Shown one piece after another: positions 31,078-38,146 of a DNA stretch of 64,000 nucleotides (position 1 is the stretch's first letter; every line of letters begins with the position of its first letter). Position numbers and translations under genes: made by a program. The notes under the pieces are model-generated. The model did no database searches. It worked only from the letters and a program-made list of their open reading frames with translations, and was not told where the DNA came from. The DNA comes from JANRKB01 sp033763695 (GTDB taxonomy: Bacteria > Planctomycetota > Phycisphaerae > Phycisphaerales > UBA1924), in the NCBI GenBank assembly GCA_033763695.1, contig JANRKB010000027.1, forward strand, positions 1 to 64,000, written 5' to 3'.

Positions 31078-31842
31078 ATGACCACCCTCACCGCTCAACC
31101 CGGCCGTGCGACCTCGACTGCCGTCGCGGAGTTGCGCGGCATCAAGAAGACGTACTACAAGCCCAACGGCGAGATCATGGTGCAGGCGCTCCGCGGCGTC
31201 GATCTTCGCATCGATCAGGGCGAGTACGTCGCGATCATGGGTTCGTCCGGCTCGGGCAAGAGCACGCTCATGAACGTGCTCGGCTGTCTGGATCGCCCCA
31301 GCGAGGGTGAGTATCTGCTCGACGGCAAGAGCGTCAGCAAGATGGATGACGAGGAACTCTCGCACTTTCGCGGGCAGAAGATCGGATTCATCTTCCAGGC
31401 GTTCAACCTGATCCCGCAGCTCACCATCGAAGAGAACATCGAGGTGCCGCTCTTCTATCAGGGCATGTCCAAGAGCGATCGGCGTGCGCGGGCGATGCGG
31501 GCCTTGGAACTCGTGAGCCTCACCAATCGCGTCGGGCACCGGCCGCGTGAACTCTCGGGCGGTCAGCAGCAGCGCGTGGCGATCGCGCGGGCACTCGCGA
31601 CTGATCCCGTCGTGCTCATGGCCGACGAGCCAACGGGAAACTTGGACTCCGCGACGGGCAAGGCGATTCTCCGCGTTTTCCAGGAGTTGCACGCACGCGG
31701 CTTGACGATCGTGATGGTGACGCACGATCCGACCGTGTCGCGGCGCTGCCAACGTGTCGTCCGTCTCGCCGACGGCTTGATCGAGTCAGATGTTCGGCAG
31801 CAGCCGGAGATCGATGACTCGGCGCCCGTGTCGGAACACTGA
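31078..31842 (+). CDS. ABC transporter ATP-binding protein, LolD/MacB type
   Basis: A 254-residue ATPase with Walker A GSSGSGKST, a Q-loop in FIFQAFNLIPQLTIEENIE, the signature LSGGQQQRVAIARAL, Walker B VVLMADEPTGNLDS and the switch His in VMVTHDP. The NLIPQLTIEENIEVP and PTGNLDSATG features place it in the LolD/MacB/FtsE group, which serves lipoprotein release or macrolide/antimicrobial peptide export. No FtsX/MacB-like permease is next to it: the following gene is on the other strand. It is therefore an orphan ATPase whose partner is elsewhere. The repeat array at 30925-31048 forms its upstream region. Confidence 0.88.
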   Translation: MTTLTAQPGRATSTAVAELRGIKKTYYKPNGEIMVQALRGVDLRIDQGEYVAIMGSSGSGKSTLMNVLGCLDRPSEGEYLLDGKSVSKMDDEELSHFRGQKIGFIFQAFNLIPQLTIEENIEVPLFYQGMSKSDRRARAMRALELVSLTNRVGHRPRELSGGQQQRVAIARALATDPVVLMADEPTGNLDSATGKAILRVFQELHARGLTIVMVTHDPTVSRRCQRVVRLADGLIESDVRQQPEIDDSAPVSEH

Positions 31843-31857
31843 CAGATCGGGCGGGCG

Positions 31858-32949
31858 TCAGTCCGCTATGGACGAGCCGCCGCGTGGTGCAACGGAGCGT
31901 TGCACGTGCTGCCATGCCTCGGCAAGCGTCGGCGGCCGGTGTCCCGCATCGCGATTCGCGGCACCAATCGCAAACACAGTCCGCAGCGTGCGGAAGATGT
32001 CGCGATAGGCGTGGCTGAGCGGCACGCTGGGGTCGTAGATGTGCGTCGGCTCGGAGGCGATGCCATTGAGTTCGACGATGGCGAGGCCTTCGCCGCGCGA
32101 GAACGCGAGCGGATCGCTGTAGCGAATGTCGAAGCGGCCGAAGTGGAAGCCGGGGATCTCGCGCGCGATCTGATCGATGCGATCCAGCAGCGCGGGCGTC
32201 ACGAGATGCGCCCCGTTGAGAAACATCGTTCCCTGGCAGTGATTGCCGGCCACACCCAGCGCGACGACCTCACCAGCCGCGGGCACGCGTGTCGCGGCAG
32301 TGCCGAGCCGCGCGAGGAAGACACGAGCTTGCAAGCGTCGGCGCGGATGAGCGAGGATCAGATCTCGGAGCGTGTGCACGCCATCGCCGAGAACGGTTGC
32401 GAACTCTTTGGTGGTTGCCGAAATGATCGCGCCGCGCGGGGCATTCGGGAGCCTTGCATAGAGCAGGCCGATTTCGTGAGGCCCGGGGTGGAACGGTTGC
32501 AGGATGGTCGCGACAGCGTGCGACTTGAGTGCCGCGGCAAGCTGCGTCGGATCGCGCACGAGCCGGAAGCCGCTGCCCCGCTCCCCGACGTCGGGTTTGG
32601 CGACGATGGGAAACGTCCAGCCGCGGCGGGCGATCGCCGCACGGGCCGTGGATTCGCGTGCGTCGGCCGGGCCGGGCGCGATGGACTCAAACGGCACGCG
32701 CCAGCGTTCAGGGATGAGCGCGAGAATGCGTGATTTGCTTTCGCCCGCGAGCATCGCGAGGTCGGGGTGCGTGTTTGCGATCAGCGGCAGCGTCATGGAG
32801 CCGTGGCGTGCCGCGAGCATCAGGCCGAGCGGCATGATCGGGCCGTAGGTCGCCCACCAAGGCCAGAACTCCCAGCGTGTCCACGACAGCCACGGCGAGG
32901 GCAGATCGCGTTCGTGACTGTGCGCGGCCTGTGCATCGGCGACGCTCAT
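31858..32949 (-). CDS. ATP-grasp family protein
   Basis: A 363-residue protein. The N-terminal part is Trp-rich (WLSWTRWEFWPWWATYGPIM). A central ATP-grasp-like domain (about 100-320) shows WTFPIVAKPDVGERGSGFRL, a typical Lys/Gly ATP-binding strand-loop, then TILQPFHPGPHEIGLLY and HFGRFDIRYSDPLAFSRGEG followed by LAIVELNGIASEPT, where the Asp, Glu and Asn would bind Mg-ATP. ATP-grasp enzymes join a carboxylate to an amine or thiol. The substrate here is unknown. The start ATG overlaps the stop of the upstream NRDE gene by 4 bases, so the two are translationally coupled. It ends convergently with the ABC ATPase. Confidence 0.8.
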   Translation of the reverse strand: MSVADAQAAHSHERDLPSPWLSWTRWEFWPWWATYGPIMPLGLMLAARHGSMTLPLIANTHPDLAMLAGESKSRILALIPERWRVPFESIAPGPADARESTARAAIARRGWTFPIVAKPDVGERGSGFRLVRDPTQLAAALKSHAVATILQPFHPGPHEIGLLYARLPNAPRGAIISATTKEFATVLGDGVHTLRDLILAHPRRRLQARVFLARLGTAATRVPAAGEVVALGVAGNHCQGTMFLNGAHLVTPALLDRIDQIAREIPGFHFGRFDIRYSDPLAFSRGEGLAIVELNGIASEPTHIYDPSVPLSHAYRDIFRTLRTVFAIGAANRDAGHRPPTLAEAWQHVQRSVAPRGGSSIAD

Positions 32950-33734
32950 GTCGTGCGTTCCGCGGTGTGGCGCGCACTGCTTGCATTCAACTCATCTGCG
33001 CTGGCGGGGTCGGCCGCCATCGTCGCGGCGTGTGTTTGGCCGCTGATGCGATCGTGATGAGTCATCGCGATTGTGCGCGGCGTGCCGCCATCTGCGAAGG
33101 CGATCTCGACACTGGTGACCGAGACCGTTCGGGCCTCGCCGCGATCCATGTCGACGCTGAGGTGTGGACACTCGGGCCAACGATGCTCGTGGTAGGCACG
33201 CTGTGCCGCGAGCCGATCTCGCGACGTGACGACCAGATCACGGAAGAGCGCCTGTCGCGGCGGTTCGACGACCGCATCGCCGAGGCCTGACGATGCGAGG
33301 CACCATGCGGCGGGATCGGCGTCGTGGCGGATGTGCTCGATCCGTTCGCCGTCGCCGAGGATGATGTGAAGCCCGTCCAGATCGATGATGGCGAGGCGAA
33401 AGCCGCGGAAGCGCCGTGCGTCGATCGAGCGTGCGGCGGCCAACGCATCGACCGCTCGCGTGTGCTCAAGCAGGCTTGGGATGATGATGCCGCGGCTCTC
33501 GCGACCGGCGGCAGGCACATGCGGATGACTCATGTTGAGGATCGCGATGACAAGCCCGGCGGCGTTGACCCCCAGCCACGTGCCGCCGCCTTGAGGGTCG
33601 ATCGGCGTGAGCGTCGAGACGCCTCCGACGCGGGACTCGCGCGGCGGGATCGCGCGCGGGCGCAGCGGCGATTCGTCGCGGCTGCACACGACCTGCAGCG
33701 TGCCGCCTTGTCGCACGCCGGTCAGTGTGCACAT
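32946..33734 (-). CDS. NRDE (TANGO2-like) family protein
   Basis: A 262-residue protein starting MCTLTGVRQGG, with Cys at position 2 as in NRDE proteins, followed by the family block CSRDES in place of NRDE and by GGTWLGVNAAGLVIAILN. Eukaryotic TANGO2 relatives are tied to haem/lipid metabolism and Golgi organisation; N-terminal nucleophile chemistry has been proposed for the Cys. The bacterial role is unclear. It overlaps the upstream DinB-like gene by 13 bases and the downstream ATP-grasp gene by 4, so all three are likely one translationally coupled operon. Confidence 0.8.
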   Translation of the reverse strand: MCTLTGVRQGGTLQVVCSRDESPLRPRAIPPRESRVGGVSTLTPIDPQGGGTWLGVNAAGLVIAILNMSHPHVPAAGRESRGIIIPSLLEHTRAVDALAAARSIDARRFRGFRLAIIDLDGLHIILGDGERIEHIRHDADPAAWCLASSGLGDAVVEPPRQALFRDLVVTSRDRLAAQRAYHEHRWPECPHLSVDMDRGEARTVSVTSVEIAFADGGTPRTIAMTHHDRISGQTHAATMAADPASADELNASSARHTAERTT

Positions 33735-34294
33735 GGGGCGTTTCCATCGTCCGCGCGGGGCGTGCCCGGGGCCAGGCCAATCTGAGGGCATCGGTCCTTG
33801 CCCGCTCGCGCGACCAGTTGGCGCATGATCGCGATGTGATGGATCGTGTGGCTCATGACGAACGCGGTTTCACGCTCGATCGTGGAGGTGACAAGCTGAA
33901 TGGGGCGACCGGGCGCGGGCATTACCTCGACGGCGATCTGTCGTGTGCCGCCGACGTCGGCGAGAGAGCGAAGCCGCTCCACCACGGACGCAACGGCCTC
34001 AAGGGCGACGGCACGATCCTTTTCAAGCACGCTGCCGCGATCGCGTTGCTCGTATGCCGCACGCCCGTGAGTCGCGGCGTCGGAGAGCGCTCGGGCGTGA
34101 TCGAGCACATGACGGACATGGCCGCCGACCGAGGCACCGAAACACGGATCGAGTGATGTGTCGAGGAACACGCGATCGTCGATGCTCCGAAGCAGCGAGC
34201 CGACATCGGCGAGAGCAGAGAGCATGCCACCCAGAAGCTCGGGAAAGCTCGTGGCTTCAGCGATGGCCGGGACACAGGCAGAGGACGTATTCAC
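33722..34294 (-). CDS. DinB-like four-helix metal-binding protein
   Basis: A 190-residue helical protein with the DinB/YfiT layout: a His in SVGGHVRHVLDH between helices and the C-terminal pair in VMSHTIHHIAIMRQ. These three His residues normally bind Ni or Zn. Relatives act as thiol-dependent S-transferases (bacillithiol, mycothiol). Start GTG at 34294. It is the first of three overlapping genes with NRDE and ATP-grasp proteins; a thiol-dependent reaction followed by an ATP-driven ligation is a possible but unproved theme. The DoxX gene ends 11 bases upstream, so it may head the same transcript. Confidence 0.75.
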   Translation of the reverse strand: MNTSSACVPAIAEATSFPELLGGMLSALADVGSLLRSIDDRVFLDTSLDPCFGASVGGHVRHVLDHARALSDAATHGRAAYEQRDRGSVLEKDRAVALEAVASVVERLRSLADVGGTRQIAVEVMPAPGRPIQLVTSTIERETAFVMSHTIHHIAIMRQLVARAGKDRCPQIGLAPGTPRADDGNAPCAH

Positions 34295-34305
34295 GGGTCA
34301 GTGAC

Positions 34306-34713
34306 TCACTTTCCCAGCGTGGCGAGCATCGAGCCGACGATGGGCAACTCGGGGCGACGAATCCAGAGTACCACCGCCGAGGCGACGAAGGTGATGATGC
34401 CGAGCGCGAAGAGCAGGCCGCCGTCGTCCTTGACGACGATACCGAGCTTGGTGAGGTGGCTGCCGATCGCGCCGAACATCAGACCCATGCCGAGCACGGC
34501 ACCAATCGCGGCGGTCTTGGGATAGAGCAGCAAGATCGCGGCGATGAGTTCCATGACGGCGGTGCCGTAGCGGCCCCATGGCTCTGCACCGAGCTTGGTG
34601 AAGATATAGACAGGCTCCTCGGCACCGGTGAACTTAAAGAAGATAGTCTGTCCCATGATGGCGGCGGCGGCGATCTGACAGACCCACGAGACGATCTTCG
34701 TTGTTGGAGTCAT
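34306..34713 (-). CDS. DoxX-family membrane protein
   Basis: A 135-residue protein with four hydrophobic helices (for example VSWVCQIAAAAIMGQTIFFK, AVMELIAAILLLYPKTAAIG and LFALGIITFVASAVVLWI), matching the small DoxX/DoxD group in length and topology. Members are linked to thiosulphate:quinone chemistry, quinone-related redox or oxidative stress, but many are unassigned. The ATG at 34713 has CAGGAA upstream. It is followed after 11 bases by the DinB-like gene and preceded by the YHS gene on the same strand (115-base gap). Confidence 0.8.
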   Translation of the reverse strand: MTPTTKIVSWVCQIAAAAIMGQTIFFKFTGAEEPVYIFTKLGAEPWGRYGTAVMELIAAILLLYPKTAAIGAVLGMGLMFGAIGSHLTKLGIVVKDDGGLLFALGIITFVASAVVLWIRRPELPIVGSMLATLGK

Positions 34714-34828
34714 TCTGGTTTTCCTGATTCTGAATGCGTGTTGCGGGTGCGCGAGACCTCTCGCGTCGGTTCGCGTCGATTGGATGGACGTTGATGATCG
34801 CGATTGAGCGACGAGCGAGACGCGTCGC

Positions 34829-35620
34829 TTAGTTCGGTGCAGGAGCGGACGGCTGCGCCGGCGTTGTGGCGGGCGCCTCGGTCGGAGTCGACGCGGGCTG
34901 CGAACCGGGCTGCGACGCCCCAGCTTCGGACTTCTTGGCGGCATCGGCGTTCGCGTCCGCGGCGGGCTTGATGTCCCGCGGCAGTTCGCCGCTGAGCTTT
35001 TTCCAGTTCGTGTCCCCCTGCTTGGCCTCGGCGGCCTGGTCCTTGTCCTTTGCGGTCCACTTGGCCCGGGTGTCACCCCAGAAGCCGTTGTAGAACACGA
35101 AGAGACGATTGCCGCTCACGAGGAATGTGTTGGGATCGAAGTCGACCTTCTCGCCGTCGAGCATGGCCCAGGCGCACCAGCCGCCGAATGCGGGCTCGTA
35201 TCGACTCGGCGACTTCAGGAACAAGTCGCGGTGCGCGGTGCTTGCGAACTGGTAGCGCACGCCCTTGTGCGACGCAGTGATCTTGGCGTCGCCTTTCGAG
35301 GGCTTGCCGCCACCTTCGGGGAAGTAGGCGACCGGGTCGTATCCCTTGAGCCCGAGCACGTCGGTGGAGCCTTCGATCTTCTCCGTGTTCCACTGCGCGA
35401 TGGCGCGGAGGGGTTCGGCGGGCTGAGCGGCAGCGGTGTTGCTCGGCGAACTCTGCCCCTTCTCGGACGAGGGCGCGGCTGGTGCAGGAGTCTGAGTCGC
35501 GGACTGGGCCGCGGCAAGCCCGGCAGTGCCGGCGAGCATGACGATCGCGGCGAGTCGCGCCAAGTTGTTTGCGGCGATGAATGAAGCGGCAATCGACGAC
35601 CGTGACACGCGCGAAGGCAT
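34829..35620 (-). CDS. Exported YHS-domain protein
   Basis: A 263-residue secreted protein. The signal peptide (about 1-40, ending LAAAQS) is followed by a Pro/Ala/Ser-rich linker and then a YHS domain (about 90-160): KGYDPVAYFPEGGGKPSKGD, VRYQFASTAHRDLFLKSPSR, then PAFGGWCAWAM. YHS domains bind metal (copper or iron-sulphur) in several contexts. The C-terminal quarter is a low-complexity Ala/Pro/Thr tail. The ATG at 35620 has AGGAG upstream. It may be co-transcribed with DoxX downstream. A redox or metal role fits with the nearby cytochrome and CusF-like lipoprotein, but this is an inference. Confidence 0.8.
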   Translation of the reverse strand: MPSRVSRSSIAASFIAANNLARLAAIVMLAGTAGLAAAQSATQTPAPAAPSSEKGQSSPSNTAAAQPAEPLRAIAQWNTEKIEGSTDVLGLKGYDPVAYFPEGGGKPSKGDAKITASHKGVRYQFASTAHRDLFLKSPSRYEPAFGGWCAWAMLDGEKVDFDPNTFLVSGNRLFVFYNGFWGDTRAKWTAKDKDQAAEAKQGDTNWKKLSGELPRDIKPAADANADAAKKSEAGASQPGSQPASTPTEAPATTPAQPSAPAPN

Positions 35621-35732
35621 GCTGCAGACTCCTGAGTGGACTGTGATGGACCTCAACCCCATGTCGTGCGGGCAACCAACTCCCCGGACACCCAAGCACG
35701 ACATGCATGAGATGCACGTGTGCGAAAGTCGT

Positions 35733-35738
35733 TACGCT
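35733..35738 (+). promoter_or_regulatory. Candidate -10 element (TACGCT) of the cytochrome gene
   Basis: TACGCT ends 8 bases before the ATG; no Shine-Dalgarno is seen. Confidence 0.4.
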
Positions 35739-35746
35739 CCTGAACC

Positions 35747-36685
35747 ATGAATCTTGGTGTGTTTCTCCTTGTTGGCGTGTTGGCGCAGCCCGTCCCCGAC
35801 GGCAACTCTGCGTCCGGTACGGCTGTGTCCTCGGTCGATCCGACTGCGATCGCCGCGGCGAACGCTGCGCTGGATGCGGTGGTCGCAAAATGTGCCGATT
35901 GCCACGGCCCGCAGTTGCGCAAGCCCAAGGGCAAGTTCGGCTATGTGCTTGATCTGCCGCGCGTCGCCGCGAACCAGGAGTATGTGGTCCCCGGTGATCC
36001 GCGCGCGTCGGAGTTCTGGCTCACGATCGATGCGAACGAAATGCCCCCAGACGACGCAAAGAGCGGGCCGCTGACGGACGCGGAGCGCACGGCGATCTAC
36101 GACTGGATTCGGCTCGGTGCCGTGGCTCCAAGCAAGACGCCGCCGGTGATCGCGGCGGTCGAATCAAGCGGCGCGTCAGGACGCAGCGACGGCGAACGTG
36201 TCGAAACAAAGGCGTCGTCCGCGCCGAAGCGAACGCCGACGATCATCGATAAGGCGGTTCTGCTGCTGGGCCGGTTCCATGTGCTGGTGATCCATTTTCC
36301 GATCGGGCTGCTGGTGACCGCGGCCGCGCTGGAAGTATGGGCGATGCTTCGCAAACACGCCGCGCCGGTCGCAGCTGTGCGCACCATGCTCTGGTTCGGA
36401 GCGGCGGGTGCGATCGCGGCGGCAGGCCTTGGCTGGCTGCACGCGCTCGACGGCTTCCCGGGGCCGATGAGCAATCCGCTCTCGACGATGGGTCTGCATC
36501 GCTGGCTCGGGACGCTCGCGGGGTTGGTCGCGCCGCTGGTCGCGATCATCGCCGAACGCGATGCGATCCGCGGGACACGATCAACGGTCGTGCGCGTGAT
36601 GATCATCCTTGCCGCACTGCTCTGCGGCGTGGCGGCCCACTTCGGCGGATTGCTGACCTACGGCAAGGACTACTTTTCGTGGTGA
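35747..36685 (+). CDS. Cytochrome c fused to a DUF2231 membrane domain
   Basis: A 312-residue protein. After a short hydrophobic N-terminus, the haem motif CADCH appears (residues 48-52), with a likely Met ligand in DANEMPPDD near residue 104, so residues about 38-125 form the planctomycete-type c-haem domain (c-type, one haem). A linker leads to a DUF2231 domain (about 168-312) with four helices starting LGRFHVLVIHFPIGLLVTAA, where the two His are conserved. In planctomycetes this fusion often accompanies PSD1-type or copper/iron redox genes. It probably passes electrons across or along the membrane. It is divergent from the YHS gene. Confidence 0.85.
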   Translation: MNLGVFLLVGVLAQPVPDGNSASGTAVSSVDPTAIAAANAALDAVVAKCADCHGPQLRKPKGKFGYVLDLPRVAANQEYVVPGDPRASEFWLTIDANEMPPDDAKSGPLTDAERTAIYDWIRLGAVAPSKTPPVIAAVESSGASGRSDGERVETKASSAPKRTPTIIDKAVLLLGRFHVLVIHFPIGLLVTAAALEVWAMLRKHAAPVAAVRTMLWFGAAGAIAAAGLGWLHALDGFPGPMSNPLSTMGLHRWLGTLAGLVAPLVAIIAERDAIRGTRSTVVRVMIILAALLCGVAAHFGGLLTYGKDYFSW

Positions 36686-36756
36686 AGTTGGCGTCCGCGG
36701 TGGAGCGTGAACGGGCCCGACGGGTTGGCTCACAAGTGCTGCCGCACTGCGCCGGG

Positions 36757-36762
36757 TAGCAT
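36757..36762 (+). promoter_or_regulatory. Candidate -10 element (TAGCAT) of elbB
   Basis: TAGCAT ends 5 bases before the ATG at 36768; no Shine-Dalgarno is present. Confidence 0.45.
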
Positions 36763-36767
36763 TGGGC

Positions 36768-37469
36768 ATGAGCACCACGAATCCATCATCGTCCCGTCGC
36801 GTTGCGGTCGTGCTCGCGGGTTGCGGGCGTGCCGACGGCAGCGAGATCCACGAGTCCGTCAGCGTCCTGACGCATTTGAATCGGCACGGCATTGCCTATC
36901 GCTGCTTCGCGCCCGACAAGCCGCAGGCGGAGGTGGTGAATCACGTCACTGGGCAAGCGGAACCGGGGCAGACCCGCAACCAGATGGTGGAGGCGGCGCG
37001 GATCGCGCGGGGCGAGATTTCGCCTTTGGCGTCGCTGCGTGCGGCGGACTTTGATGCGATTGTTCTCCCCGGTGGGTTCGGTGCGGCGAAGAACCTCTGC
37101 ACATTCGCGTCGCAAGGCGCGGCGTGCAGCGTGGACGCCGATGTCTCCCGCGTACTGCGTGAGTTCCATGCGGCTCAAAAGCCCATCGGACTCGTGTGCA
37201 TCGCACCCGTGATCGCGGCCAAGGTGCTGGGGACGTCGGCGGGCGGGCCGGGGTGCGAAGTGACGATCGGCGCGGACGCCGCGGTGGCCGGCGCGATCAA
37301 GACGATGGGAGCGACCAACGTTGTCAAGGACGTGACCCAGGCGCATGTCGATGCGAAGAACCGCATCGTTACGACGCCCGCGTACATGTGTGATACCGGG
37401 CCGTGGGGCGTGTTCCAAGGCGTGGGCGCGATGATCGACGAACTGTCTCGGATGCTTGCGCGGGCGTGA
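36768..37469 (+). CDS. elbB: ElbB-type glyoxalase, DJ-1/PfpI superfamily
   Basis: A 233-residue protein (family about 217). VAVVLAGCGRADGSEIHESV at the N-terminus, FDAIVLPGGFGAAKNLCTFA in the middle and KPIGLVCIAPVIAAKVLG, with the nucleophilic Cys in the elbow, identify ElbB. Members have glyoxalase activity on glyoxal in vitro and were first linked to isoprenoid production in E. coli. The ATG at 36768 is chosen over a TTG two codons upstream. It is convergent with the CusF-like lipoprotein gene, 20 bases apart. Confidence 0.9.
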   Translation: MSTTNPSSSRRVAVVLAGCGRADGSEIHESVSVLTHLNRHGIAYRCFAPDKPQAEVVNHVTGQAEPGQTRNQMVEAARIARGEISPLASLRAADFDAIVLPGGFGAAKNLCTFASQGAACSVDADVSRVLREFHAAQKPIGLVCIAPVIAAKVLGTSAGGPGCEVTIGADAAVAGAIKTMGATNVVKDVTQAHVDAKNRIVTTPAYMCDTGPWGVFQGVGAMIDELSRMLARA

Positions 37470-37489
37470 TGGTGCGTGCGTGACGCCGA

Positions 37490-38062
37490 TCAGTGGGGGG
37501 CCTTGGGGTCCACCGGCTTGTCAGCGTCCTTGCTCGTGTCCTTGTTCGCGTCCGTGCTCTGGCTGGTCGCTCCAGCGCTGGGTGTGCTCGCGGCGGGTGC
37601 TTCCTTGGGCTTGTCAAACTCAAGCTTCGTGTCCGCGGGCAGCACACTGAACTTGGTCACCTTCAGGATGTGCTCGGGGTCGTTGTCCCAGTGCACCTCG
37701 AACGTGAAGTTGACCGCGTCACCTTCCTTGAGCGTGGTCATGTCCACGCCCTCGGCCGGTGAGAACTTCATCACCATCGCACGCATCGGGCTCACGCGGC
37801 CTTTGCTGTCCTCGAACTTCTCGATGCGCTCGTGACGGATCGAGTAGATGCGCTGCGTCGGAGGGACGGGCTTCGCGGTGCTGTCTTTGGGATCCGGGGC
37901 CTTGGGAAGCGCGACGATGCGGCCACGGGTGTCATACGCGCGGACGGGTCGCTTTTCCTTGGCCGCGGGAGTGTCCTGCGACGGATCCTTGGAGCAACCG
38001 GCGGGGATCGCGACGAGCGAGCAAGCGAGTGAGACGATCGCGACTGATGTGAACAGCTTCAT
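37490..38062 (-). CDS. CusF-like copper-binding lipoprotein
   Basis: A 190-residue protein. The N-terminus (MKLFTSVAIVSLACSLVAIP, then AGCS) is a lipoprotein signal with the Cys at about 23. A CusF-type small beta-barrel follows (about 40-145): TRGRIVALPK, IYSIRHERIEKFEDSKGR and MRAMVMKFSP, with one His and Met residues in the positions that bind copper, but the Trp of classical CusF is absent. It ends in a Ser/Thr/Asp/Lys-rich tail. Such domains also occur next to SCO/CopC copper proteins. A role in periplasmic copper handling is likely. TACGCT lies 6 bases before the ATG. Confidence 0.75.
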   Translation of the reverse strand: MKLFTSVAIVSLACSLVAIPAGCSKDPSQDTPAAKEKRPVRAYDTRGRIVALPKAPDPKDSTAKPVPPTQRIYSIRHERIEKFEDSKGRVSPMRAMVMKFSPAEGVDMTTLKEGDAVNFTFEVHWDNDPEHILKVTKFSVLPADTKLEFDKPKEAPAASTPSAGATSQSTDANKDTSKDADKPVDPKAPH

Positions 38063-38068
38063 GAAAAC

Positions 38069-38074
38069 AGCGTA
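38069..38074 (-). promoter_or_regulatory. Candidate -10 element (TACGCT) of the CusF-like gene
   Basis: TACGCT ends 6 bases before the ATG on the minus strand, with no Shine-Dalgarno sequence in between (GTTTTC). Confidence 0.45.
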
Positions 38075-38146
38075 GCCCGTGCGCGGGACATTGACCGCGC
38101 CGGGGCCAGCCCGGAGTAAGGGGCAGAGACGAAGGCGAGGCCGAGC

